DNA from: Crocinitomicaceae bacterium
GTDB lineage: Bacteria; Bacteroidota; Bacteroidia; Flavobacteriales_G; Salibacteraceae
Assembly (NCBI GenBank): GCA_002707155.1
Contig: PAME01000003.1
Coordinates: forward strand, 63,216 to 127,215
Length of the DNA stretch: 64,000 bases
Direction of reading: 5' to 3'
The position numbers and the translations under genes are program-made. The notes beneath the pieces were generated by a model, which worked only from the letters and a program-made list of their open reading frames with translations, made no database searches and was not told the DNA's origin. Of this stretch, positions 52,691 through 62,843 are shown in pieces. Positions within the stretch are counted from its first letter, which is position 1, and each line of letters opens with the position of its first letter.

Positions 52691-53677
52691 TTATTTAAAA
52701 TTTACAACAATTGGCAAGTGATCAGAATACCCTGCAAAGTATTTTTTTCCTGAATGAGTTCTACTCGGAAACCATTTTCCTGCGTTATTTTCATACAACA
52801 TATATTGTTTTTTGTGCACATAAACAGAATCTACATTTTGCATCAAATTATTGGAAAGAATGGCATGGTCCAATACTCCCCAATTACCTCTGTAGGCATG
52901 CGTTCCTTGATTCTTATCTGCATGAATTGGAAAAGTTGCGTTGTATAATCTTTCTCCAATAACTGAATCAGCTCCTAATACTGTAAGCACACTCTCATTT
53001 GTAGGGTAATCGTTTAAATCTCCAATTATCAATACTTTACAATCTGATTTCTCACGATCTAAGTCCTTTTTCAAAGCAGTTGCAGCAGCAATTCTTTTGC
53101 GGTTAGTCACTTCTTGCCCACCCCAGCGAGAAGGCCAGTGATTTACATACACCAAAATTGTGTCGTTGGTATTATCCACCAATCTTGCTTTGAGAATATC
53201 GCGTGTAGTTTTTCCGCTATCGTTCATATTTACTTCAATAAAAACGCTTTCAATTTCTGTCAAAAGTGCTGGATTGTAAAGCATAGCAACATCAATTCCT
53301 CTAAAGTCTGGACTTTCTTTATGGATTATTTTCAACCCTAATTCCACAATACTTTTGTGCTTGGACAAATCCTCAAGAACCAATCTGTTCTCTATTTCAG
53401 CCAAGCCAATTGCAGCCAAGGATTCAGTTGAGTCTATCGAAGCAATTACTTGAGCTATGCGATACAGCTTTTGTTTGTACTTTTCTGTATCCCATTCCTT
53501 CGCTCCACTTGGTGTGTATTCACCATCTCTTTTGCCCGGTGCGTTTATCGTATCAAATAAATTTTCCACATTGTAGAATGCAATTTGATAGTTTTTGTTT
53601 TGCTTATCTTTTGGCTGATTCTGTGCAGTGCAACTCAATATTAAAGTTGAAATCACAAAAAAAAGGAAATATCTCAT
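52691..53677 (-). CDS. Endonuclease/exonuclease/phosphatase-family lipoprotein
   Basis: Protein of 328 residues with a lipoprotein signal (LILSC, Cys16). The EEP fold is shown by IAFYNVENLFDT, GLAEIENR (metal-binding Glu), HWPSRWGG, IGDLNDYP (Asp/Asn pair) and YSDHLPIVVNF (catalytic Asp-His) at the end. Members act as nucleases or phosphatases on nucleic acids or lipids; lipidation implies an envelope location. It is the first gene of the six-gene minus-strand cluster. Confidence 0.92.
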   Translation of the reverse strand: MRYFLFFVISTLILSCTAQNQPKDKQNKNYQIAFYNVENLFDTINAPGKRDGEYTPSGAKEWDTEKYKQKLYRIAQVIASIDSTESLAAIGLAEIENRLVLEDLSKHKSIVELGLKIIHKESPDFRGIDVAMLYNPALLTEIESVFIEVNMNDSGKTTRDILKARLVDNTNDTILVYVNHWPSRWGGQEVTNRKRIAAATALKKDLDREKSDCKVLIIGDLNDYPTNESVLTVLGADSVIGERLYNATFPIHADKNQGTHAYRGNWGVLDHAILSNNLMQNVDSVYVHKKQYMLYENNAGKWFPSRTHSGKKYFAGYSDHLPIVVNFK

Positions 53678-53737
53678 GCTTACAAAAGTGCATGAATTAG
53701 GGGCAATAAATAGACCTTTTTAGGAATTAATTAAAGC

Positions 53738-54400
53738 TTAATCAGGCTTAATGCTAGAGAATAGTAAATGTTTAAGAAATAGTTCTAGCGATAGGTCAGA
53801 ATTACTTTCGGTAAGAGAACGTAAATGTTTACTGAAAAACCGCTGAAAATGAGCGCTTTCGATAATGGTGCTGATTAATGCATTCGGATATTTGTAGTTA
53901 GGGTTAACCTCAGCAATCATTTTGCTTAGTTCATTAACTAAATTCTTAAAGCTAATAAAGTAGCCTTCTTGGTCATCAGAATCAACATCCTTGGTTAAGT
54001 ATGCTTTTGAACTTTCAGAAATTACAATTCTGTGCAATGCAACTTCGTCAATGTGACTAAATGTAGGATCGACTTTTACGGGATGTGTAATGTGTTCTAT
54101 AAATATTTCTAATCTTCGTTCTGGCGATGCAATATTTTGCATGGCAAAGGTTAATCGATAGTCAAACCAATTCCAATACCACGAGACCAAGTATATGAGC
54201 AGTTTATGTTTGTTCTCGAAGTACCTATAAACCGATGCTTCGGTAGACTCAATTCTCTTCGCTAACTTTTTAAATGTGAAGGCTTCAAATCCAATTTCAT
54301 CAATCAATGAAATACTATTAGCAACTATATTTTGACCCAATTCAGAAGTATCTGGATCTTTGATAAAACACCGTTCCTGAATTTTTACTTGGACTATCAT
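53738..54400 (-). CDS. TetR/AcrR-family transcriptional regulator
   Basis: Regulator of 220 residues. The N-terminal helix-turn-helix reads ANSISLIDEIGFEAFTFKKLAKRIESTEASVYRYFENKHKLLIYLVSWY, typical of TetR. The rest is a divergent ligand-binding domain. It begins 10 bases after the stop of the SulP transporter on the same strand, so it probably controls its own operon and senses something linked to the transporter. Confidence 0.9.
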   Translation of the reverse strand: MIVQVKIQERCFIKDPDTSELGQNIVANSISLIDEIGFEAFTFKKLAKRIESTEASVYRYFENKHKLLIYLVSWYWNWFDYRLTFAMQNIASPERRLEIFIEHITHPVKVDPTFSHIDEVALHRIVISESSKAYLTKDVDSDDQEGYFISFKNLVNELSKMIAEVNPNYKYPNALISTIIESAHFQRFFSKHLRSLTESNSDLSLELFLKHLLFSSIKPD

Positions 54401-54410
54401 TGGTTAATAT

Positions 54411-55970
54411 TTAGTTGACCTTATCTTTTGTGAATCCCTTCATAAATACAGTTATGTTGCGTTCGTGTGCAGTGCTTTCAAATTCCTTGATCAGATCAAA
54501 AATATCATAAGGGATGCTTACCGCTTTTGTTCCGTCAATAATTACCTCTTCATCATGTTTCACATGCTCCAAGGCATCTTGCAATGCGCCTTTATTCAAA
54601 AAGCTGACTTCTTCAGACAAAATAATTCGGTGAGTGTGTTTTCCATCATCTTCTTCTTTAATTTTAACATGGTCTGTTTCTAAATTTCGTTGAAGAATAA
54701 AGAAAATGGCAACTAAAAAACCTATTCCAATTCCTATCAAAAGATCGCTTAATATGATTGCAAAGACCGTAACTAGAAAAGGGATGTACTGTTCTTTTCC
54801 TTTCGACAGCATATCCTTAAAGACACTGATTTTAGCCAGTTTATAACCAACCACCAGCAAAATTGCCGCTAGTGCAGCTAATGGTATTTGACTTAACAAC
54901 CCTGGAATAAACACCACCGAAACCAACAATAAAACACCGTGAAAAATGGTAGACACTTTCGTTTGTCCCCCAGCGTCAATATTAGCGCTACTGCGCACAA
55001 TAACTTGTGTAATTGGCAGTCCCCCAATTAAGCCTGAGATCATATTCCCTAATCCCTGTGCCTTTAACTCTAGGTTTGCGGGAGTTATTCTTTTATGGGG
55101 GTCTAATTTATCAGTAGCTTCAACACAAAGCAACGTTTCAAGGGATGCTACAATAGCTATCGTAAATCCCGTTATCCAAACCGCAGGATTATAAACAGAA
55201 CTCCAATCAGGAAAAGTTACAAATTCACTAAGACCTGCGAATGAACTAATTTTTGGTATTTGAACTAAATGTTCTGCGCTTACTGAAAGAGCAGGATCTA
55301 TCATACCTAAAACTCTATTCAAAACAGCACCTAGAGTAACTACAATTAAAGCCCCAGGTAACATTTTCATTACCCCACCTTTGGGAGTAAGGTATTTATC
55401 CCATAAAATAAGCACTATAAGGCAAGTAACAGAGATAATTACCGCGCCAATAGAGAAGTAATCCAAAGCTTGAAAGATCTCACTAAACGTATTCTCTCCA
55501 TCGGCTTGAAAAAAAGAGGCATCTCCCTCCTGATCTCTGTCATATCCTAAGGCATGAGGAATTTGTTTAAGAATTAAAATAATTCCAATGCTTGCTAACA
55601 TGCCTCTGATCACCGAATTTGGAAAATAATAAGCAATCATTCCTGCCTTGAGAAATCCCATGATAATTTGGAGAAGTCCACCAATCATAACAGCAAGCAA
55701 AAAAGGTTGAAATCCAATATCATTTACGGACGTAAACACTATAACGGCAAGTCCTGCTGCAGGTCCACTTGCCCCTACTTGGGACCCACTAAAAAAGCCA
55801 ACGACAATTCCACCAACAATTCCTGCAATTATACCGGCTACCAAAGAAAAAGTGTCAGGACTGGAACCAGAAGCAGAAGCTATTCCCAAGCATAACGGCA
55901 AGGCAACCAAAAACACCACCAAACCAGCTGGAATATCAGACTTTAAATTCTTTAAATAATTATTATTCAT
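54411..55970 (-). CDS. SulP-family inorganic anion transporter with STAS domain
   Basis: Membrane transporter of 519 residues, about 10-12 helices, then a C-terminal STAS domain (about 430-519). SulP motifs: DIPAGLVVFLVALPLCLGIA, GFFSGSQVGASGPAAGLAVIV, a helix pair with FPNSVIRGMLASIGIILI and ITPANLELKAQGLGNMISGLIGGLPITQVIVRSSANIDAGG. It is the SulP type without long extensions seen in marine bacteria and could carry bicarbonate or sulfate. The sequence cannot tell which. A TetR gene follows directly. Confidence 0.92.
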   Translation of the reverse strand: MNNNYLKNLKSDIPAGLVVFLVALPLCLGIASASGSSPDTFSLVAGIIAGIVGGIVVGFFSGSQVGASGPAAGLAVIVFTSVNDIGFQPFLLAVMIGGLLQIIMGFLKAGMIAYYFPNSVIRGMLASIGIILILKQIPHALGYDRDQEGDASFFQADGENTFSEIFQALDYFSIGAVIISVTCLIVLILWDKYLTPKGGVMKMLPGALIVVTLGAVLNRVLGMIDPALSVSAEHLVQIPKISSFAGLSEFVTFPDWSSVYNPAVWITGFTIAIVASLETLLCVEATDKLDPHKRITPANLELKAQGLGNMISGLIGGLPITQVIVRSSANIDAGGQTKVSTIFHGVLLLVSVVFIPGLLSQIPLAALAAILLVVGYKLAKISVFKDMLSKGKEQYIPFLVTVFAIILSDLLIGIGIGFLVAIFFILQRNLETDHVKIKEEDDGKHTHRIILSEEVSFLNKGALQDALEHVKHDEEVIIDGTKAVSIPYDIFDLIKEFESTAHERNITVFMKGFTKDKVN

Positions 55971-56057
55971 GCTTAAATAAAAGTAAAGCGCTAAAGTATG
56001 ATCGTATTACTATTATTCATAACGATTTACCAAGAATTTATAAACTGATGTAGATTT

Positions 56058-57200
56058 TTAACTACTCAATACCTTTAACAAAACGTTGACCTCCTTTGCC
56101 TTGTCATAGGCCTTGTTGATATCCGCATCGGTTATTGTAACATGTCCCATTTTCCGGTAGGGTTTGGTAAGGTGCTTACCATATAAATGAACGTGAACTT
56201 TTGACATAGCTATTACCTTTTCCAAGTTTTCATAAATGGCTTCTCCGCTATGATTAGGCTCTCCTAATATATTGAGCATTACACTGGGTTGAATTATACT
56301 AGTATCTCCCAGTGGTAGGTTTAAAACAGCTCGTAAATGCTGTTCAAATTGAGAGGTAACGTTCCCTTCTATTGTTTGATGACCACTATTGTGCGTTCTT
56401 GGCGCAACTTCATTCACCAACAAATCTCCAGATTTAGTCAAGAAAAATTCAACAGCAAGCAAGCCAACAATTTCGAGTTTTTCAGCCACTTTAATAGCCA
56501 ATGCTTGAGCCTTTTCCTCTATCTCAGTAGATACTTCAGCAGGGCATTTTAAATATTCCACCAAATTTGCAATTGGATTAAATTCTAATTCAACCAATGG
56601 ATAAGTAGCTACTTCACCGCTCTCATTTCGAGCAACAATTACGCTCAGCTCTTTATCAAAGTCAACAAACTCCTCTAAAACGCTCGGTGCATCAAACGCC
56701 ATTTCGATATCACTTTCTGACTTTAATGCGTATACACCTTTGCCATCGTAACCTCCCGTTCTTGCTTTTTGCATGAATGGAAAGTTTTGCAGATGCTCGT
56801 GCAACTCTGCCCTAGAATTAGCCAATACAAAAGGAGCCGTTGGAATATTGTTTTCTCTGTAAAATTCTTTTTGAAGTCCTTTATCCTTTATCAATTCCAG
56901 AATATGAGGTTGCGGAAATACTTTTACGCCTTCGATTTCCAATTGCTTCAATGCATCGGTATTCACATGCTCAATTTCAATAGTGAGCACGTTTTTATCT
57001 CTCCCAAAGTCAACAACCGTTTGATAATCTTTAAAGTCTCCTAACTGGAATTCATGAGCAATTAAAGAGCATGGGGCGTTACTATCAGGGTCTAAAACAC
57101 AAACTTGAACATTATAATTCACTGCTTCTTGGATAAACATTTTGCCAAGTTGCCCACCCCCTAGCATTCCAAGTTTAAAATTCTTACTATAAAAATTCAT
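56058..57200 (-). CDS. purK: N5-carboxyaminoimidazole ribonucleotide synthase
   Basis: Purine synthesis enzyme of 380 residues that carboxylates AIR using ATP and bicarbonate. ATP-grasp motifs: KLGMLGGGQLGKMFIQEAVNY at the start, FPFMQKARTGGYDGKGVY, EEFVDFDKELSVIVARN, EFFLTKSGDLLVNEVAPRTHNSGHQTIEG and, at the end, YGKHLTKPYRKMGHVTI. It is divergent from tex. No purE is adjacent. Confidence 0.95.
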   Translation of the reverse strand: MNFYSKNFKLGMLGGGQLGKMFIQEAVNYNVQVCVLDPDSNAPCSLIAHEFQLGDFKDYQTVVDFGRDKNVLTIEIEHVNTDALKQLEIEGVKVFPQPHILELIKDKGLQKEFYRENNIPTAPFVLANSRAELHEHLQNFPFMQKARTGGYDGKGVYALKSESDIEMAFDAPSVLEEFVDFDKELSVIVARNESGEVATYPLVELEFNPIANLVEYLKCPAEVSTEIEEKAQALAIKVAEKLEIVGLLAVEFFLTKSGDLLVNEVAPRTHNSGHQTIEGNVTSQFEQHLRAVLNLPLGDTSIIQPSVMLNILGEPNHSGEAIYENLEKVIAMSKVHVHLYGKHLTKPYRKMGHVTITDADINKAYDKAKEVNVLLKVLSS

Positions 57201-57241
57201 GCGTTTGCCCTTTTCCTAATTTTGAAGTGCAAAAATACCCA

Positions 57242-59386
57242 ATGCCACTTATGTCGAATACTTCTAAAATTACTTTCATTAAACAAGCTACTAAACTCAG
57301 CGATAAATACATTAACAATTGCATTGAATTAATCAAAAGTGGAGGCACGATTCCTTTTTTAGCGCGCTATAGAAAAGACGCTACTGGCGGAATGGATGAG
57401 GTAGAAATTGAAGCTATCCAGAATCAACTGGTAGTTTGGAACAAATTACAAGAGCGAAAAAAAAGTATTCAAAAGAACCTGAAGGAACAAAATGTTTTAA
57501 CCGAAGGATTAAACACCAAAATAACCGAATGCACCAATCTTATTGCCTTAGAAGACCTGTTTCTTCCCTTCAAAAAGAAAACTAAAACCAATGCTACCGT
57601 TGCATTAGAGGCTGGGCTAAAACCAATAGCTGTAGCCATTATGAAAGAAACAGATAGTTCCCCAAATCAATTCGCAAAAAAGTTTATTTCGAAACAATTC
57701 CCAACTGAACAAGAAGTTCTACTGGGAGCTATTGACATTGCTGCTGACTGGATAAACAATAATGAATGGATACGAAATCGACTTCGCAGAATCTTTGAGA
57801 ATAAAGCACTTGTTTCTAGCAAAGTTGTAAAGGGTAAGGAAGTTGAAGCAGAAAAATTTAGTGATTTTTTCGATTTCGATGAAAGTGTTACACGCATTAA
57901 ACCGCATCGCTTTATGGCATTGAGACGTGGTAAAAATCTAGACCTATTAAACATTGGAATTTCACCTAAAAAAGCAGAATCTATTGAAGTAATTGAAAAT
58001 ACACTTATCAAAGGCAATACTGAATATACTGCCCTGCTCAAAAAAGCAATTATTAAAGCCTATTCCAAACAACTTAAACCAGCGCTAGAAAGAGAAGTAT
58101 TTAATAACTTATCAGAAAAATCAGATCGCTTAGCGGTTTCAATTTTCCGTAAAAACTTGGAACAGCTTTTAATGACTGCACCATTACGTAACAAAAAGAT
58201 TTTAGCCATTGATCCTGGGTTTAAATCTGGTTGCAAACTGGTTTGCTTGGATAGTAATGGAATGCTAAAACACAACGAAACGATTTACCCCCATGCACCG
58301 CAGCATGATAGCGGAGCATTAAATAAAATAAATACTCTCGTTAGGTCCTACAAAATTGAAGCAATAGCAATTGGAAATGGAACCGCTAGCCGCGAAACTG
58401 AGCAACTAATAAAAAAAATAAGATTCGATAGAGACATACAGGTATTTGTTGTCAGTGAAGCAGGTGCATCTGTATACAGTGCATCTAGGGTCGCGAGAGC
58501 TGAATTTCCGAATTACGACGTAACCGTAAGAGGAGCTGTTTCTATTGGTAGACGATTATTAGACCCACTATCCGAATTGGTAAAAATTGAACCAAAAGCT
58601 ATAGGTGTCGGGCAGTATCAGCATGATATACCTCCGGCACAATTGGACAGTGGACTTACTCGAAGTATTGAATACTGTGTGAATAAAGTTGGCGTTGATC
58701 TAAATACTTCTAGCTCTCATTTGCTAACCTACGTTAGCGGGATTGGACCTAAAATAGCGGAATCAATTGTTTTAGAACGATCTGAAAATGGTGCGTTTAG
58801 TTCAAAAGAAGACTTACTCAAAGTCAATGGTCTAGGTAAAAAAGCATACGAACAATGCGCTGGTTTTGTAAGAGTTGCTGATGCTAAAAACCCTCTCGAC
58901 AATTCGGCAATACATCCAGAATCTTATCCTGTTGTCCAATTAATTTCTAAAAAATTAAAATTATCTATCCATGAACTTGTTGGTAACAAAGAAGTTCTCG
59001 AATCAATAGATCCCAAAGAGTTTGTTTCAGAAAAAACAGGACTAGAAACTGTGACTTTTGTTTTAGCGGAACTTGAAAAACCAAATCGTGACCCCAGAAA
59101 AATGGCCAAAGTATTTGAGTTTCGAAAGGATTTAAAAACGATTAACAATCTGCAAGTAGGCGATATTGTTCCCGGCATTATTTCTAATATCACTGGCTTT
59201 GGAGCCTTTGTAGATATCGGTATTAAAGAAAATGGACTCATTCATCTGTCTGAAATGGCTGATGCCTTTGTATCTGATCCAAACGAAATAGTATCCTTGA
59301 ATCAAACTGTAGAAGCTAAAGTAAAAAGCATTGATTTAGAAAGGAAGAGAATTGCTCTTAGCTTAAAGGGAGTCTCTCAAATCTAA
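57242..59386 (+). CDS. tex: Tex-family RNA-binding transcription accessory protein
   Basis: Nucleic-acid-binding protein of about 714 residues; start at the ATG at 57242 or at 57251. Order of domains: N-terminal Tex region (SGGTIPFLARYRKDATGGMDEVEIE), YqgF-like domain (ILAIDPGFKSGCKLVCLD), helix-hairpin-helix motifs (SVGIGPKIAES-like LTYVSGIGPKIAESIVLER, LLKVNGLGKKAYEQCAGFVR) and an S1 domain (GDIVPGIISNITGFGAFVDIGIKENGLIHLSEM). A -7 box TAATTTTG lies at 57217-57224. The last 24 bases overlap the convergent head-GIN gene. Confidence 0.95.
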   Translation: MPLMSNTSKITFIKQATKLSDKYINNCIELIKSGGTIPFLARYRKDATGGMDEVEIEAIQNQLVVWNKLQERKKSIQKNLKEQNVLTEGLNTKITECTNLIALEDLFLPFKKKTKTNATVALEAGLKPIAVAIMKETDSSPNQFAKKFISKQFPTEQEVLLGAIDIAADWINNNEWIRNRLRRIFENKALVSSKVVKGKEVEAEKFSDFFDFDESVTRIKPHRFMALRRGKNLDLLNIGISPKKAESIEVIENTLIKGNTEYTALLKKAIIKAYSKQLKPALEREVFNNLSEKSDRLAVSIFRKNLEQLLMTAPLRNKKILAIDPGFKSGCKLVCLDSNGMLKHNETIYPHAPQHDSGALNKINTLVRSYKIEAIAIGNGTASRETEQLIKKIRFDRDIQVFVVSEAGASVYSASRVARAEFPNYDVTVRGAVSIGRRLLDPLSELVKIEPKAIGVGQYQHDIPPAQLDSGLTRSIEYCVNKVGVDLNTSSSHLLTYVSGIGPKIAESIVLERSENGAFSSKEDLLKVNGLGKKAYEQCAGFVRVADAKNPLDNSAIHPESYPVVQLISKKLKLSIHELVGNKEVLESIDPKEFVSEKTGLETVTFVLAELEKPNRDPRKMAKVFEFRKDLKTINNLQVGDIVPGIISNITGFGAFVDIGIKENGLIHLSEMADAFVSDPNEIVSLNQTVEAKVKSIDLERKRIALSLKGVSQI

Positions 59387-60106
59387 AAGGACTCCACCAG
59401 TTTTTCGGTCTGTAATATTGAGCGTGTCTTCTCCGTCAAACTCTATTACCCCCTGTGTCATAGTTACATCCAACAATCCAGAAGCATAAGCTTTAAAAGT
59501 GCTTGTTGAATTCATAATAACATAAGTACTGTCTGTTATTAAGTACTGAGCATCGTAGGTTGCAGCTGAATTAAAGTTTGCTTTGTGAACATGAGCATAA
59601 CCTTGGGTTTTAATATTTGCCGCACCCCGAAAATCAACTTGTAACTCATCAACATAAAAAAATGCGTCCAAAGAAGCGGATTCATTGAATACTAAATGAA
59701 ATTTTTCTCCATAAATAGCTTTAGTGGTGTAGACTTTAGCCGGAGAGTTAACTACCAACTTTTCTAAGGATTTTACAAAAAGATGGAATTGGATTTCTTC
59801 ATACTCTCTAAAGCAACCATCAAAACCGACTGTAATAAACCCAGCATTATCGGTCACTATTATTTGTTCAGCCACATTCTCTTGGGCAACTACCATTACT
59901 TCACTGCGCGACCTACTCGAATCATAATGAATATATAGCTCCGAAGGGATATCCAGGGTAAAAGTGTGATAATTCGCGAATGACCTGCGATCTTCAAATA
60001 CATCACCAGTGCCCTTTTCGCAATCTTGCCAAGGCCACTTTTTGCAACTAGAGCAATACACAATAATTGCTAAAAGAAAAAAATATGATAACTTATTTGA
60101 GTGCAT
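59363..60106 (-). CDS. Head-GIN domain (DUF2807) lipoprotein
   Basis: Second head-GIN protein, about 247 residues. The ATG at 60106 begins a signal peptide MHSNKLSYFFLLAIIVYCSSC with lipidated Cys; the longer frame from 60157 has no export signal. The mature part has a GIN-type beta-helix (FTLDIPSELYIHYDSSRS, VNSPAKVYTTKAIYGEKFHLVFNESASLDAFFYVDELQVDFRGAANIKTQGYA) in which Gly/Ser turns are less regular than in the copy at 2323. Function unknown. Its 3' end lies inside the last codons of tex on the other strand. Confidence 0.75.
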   Translation of the reverse strand: MHSNKLSYFFLLAIIVYCSSCKKWPWQDCEKGTGDVFEDRRSFANYHTFTLDIPSELYIHYDSSRSRSEVMVVAQENVAEQIIVTDNAGFITVGFDGCFREYEEIQFHLFVKSLEKLVVNSPAKVYTTKAIYGEKFHLVFNESASLDAFFYVDELQVDFRGAANIKTQGYAHVHKANFNSAATYDAQYLITDSTYVIMNSTSTFKAYASGLLDVTMTQGVIEFDGEDTLNITDRKTGGVLLDLRDSL

Positions 60107-60184
60107 AACCGTAATATTGGTGCAAATATATCCCTTTAAAAGAGATTTTGTAATCACACAATATTCTGATCAATTTTAATAACT

Positions 60185-60892
60185 ATGACAAACGACGATA
60201 AGATTAATAAGGCTTTCAAAGACAAAAATTGGAGCGAAATAAAAAGCAATAACTCTTGGCAGATATTTAAAATTATGTCTGAGTTTGTAGAAGGGTTTGA
60301 AAAATTGTCCAAAATTGGACCCTGTGTTTCCATATTTGGATCAGCCAGAACTAAAGAAGATCACCCGTATTTCTTGCTTACTGAAGAGATTGCATACAAG
60401 CTCACTCTCAAAGGTTTTGGAGTGATTAGCGGCGGAGGCCCTGGTATTATGGAAGCAGCAAATAAAGGAGCACAACGCGGAGGTGGCAAGTCAGTTGGTT
60501 TGAACATAGAGCTACCTTTTGAACAGACCGAAAACCCATATATTGATAGAGATAAACTCATAAATTTCGACTACTTTTTTGTTAGGAAACTCATGTTCAT
60601 TAAATATGCTCAGGGGTTTATTGTAATGCCTGGAGGCTTTGGAACTTTAGATGAGTTTTTCGAAGCATTGACTTTAATGCAAACACAAAAAATTGGAAAA
60701 TTTCCCGTTATATTAGTGGGGAAAAAGTACTGGTCGGGTCTTATGGATTGGATAAAGTCCACAATGCTAGAAACCGAGAAAAACATTAGCGAAGAAGACC
60801 TTGATTTATTTAGGGTTGTAGATACCTCCGATGAAGCTGTTCAAGAAATTGAATCCTTCTACTCGAAGTACCTTTTAAAACCAAATTTCTAG
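60185..60892 (+). CDS. LOG-family protein (TIGR00730), putative nucleotide phosphoribohydrolase
   Basis: Rossmann-fold protein of 235 residues. Motifs are VSIFGSARTKEDHPYF, GFGVISGGGPGIMEAANKGAQRGGGKSVGLNIELPFEQ in pieces, and the catalytic PGGFGTLDEFFEALTLMQT. The family cleaves nucleoside monophosphates to base and ribose 5-phosphate (LonelyGuy cytokinin-activating type). In bacteria it is mostly a metabolic or damage-control enzyme. The gene is alone. Confidence 0.93.
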   Translation: MTNDDKINKAFKDKNWSEIKSNNSWQIFKIMSEFVEGFEKLSKIGPCVSIFGSARTKEDHPYFLLTEEIAYKLTLKGFGVISGGGPGIMEAANKGAQRGGGKSVGLNIELPFEQTENPYIDRDKLINFDYFFVRKLMFIKYAQGFIVMPGGFGTLDEFFEALTLMQTQKIGKFPVILVGKKYWSGLMDWIKSTMLETEKNISEEDLDLFRVVDTSDEAVQEIESFYSKYLLKPNF

Positions 60893-61128
60893 AAACGCAC
60901 AGAGTAATCAACAACCCTTTCTTTATAAGTACGGCTAACACCTACTACTCCTACTTAAGTTAATTGAATCGATTTAATATACTGAAAATCAGATATATAA
61001 ATTAGTATTTCTGCTTTTCAAACTACTCTTGTACACAGCTCCGTGTTTAGAAGTGCAATACCCTTTTACTTATGCCTTAAGGCCTTAAAAATAGATTTGT
61101 TCACATAGTCCAAAAAAAAAACAGCACT

Positions 61129-62781
<1,653 letters not shown>

Positions 62782-62843
62782 CGAAAAACCAACTGCACCA
62801 ATCAATTATTAGTTACTTTAGGCGGATTATTGTATTAAGTAAA

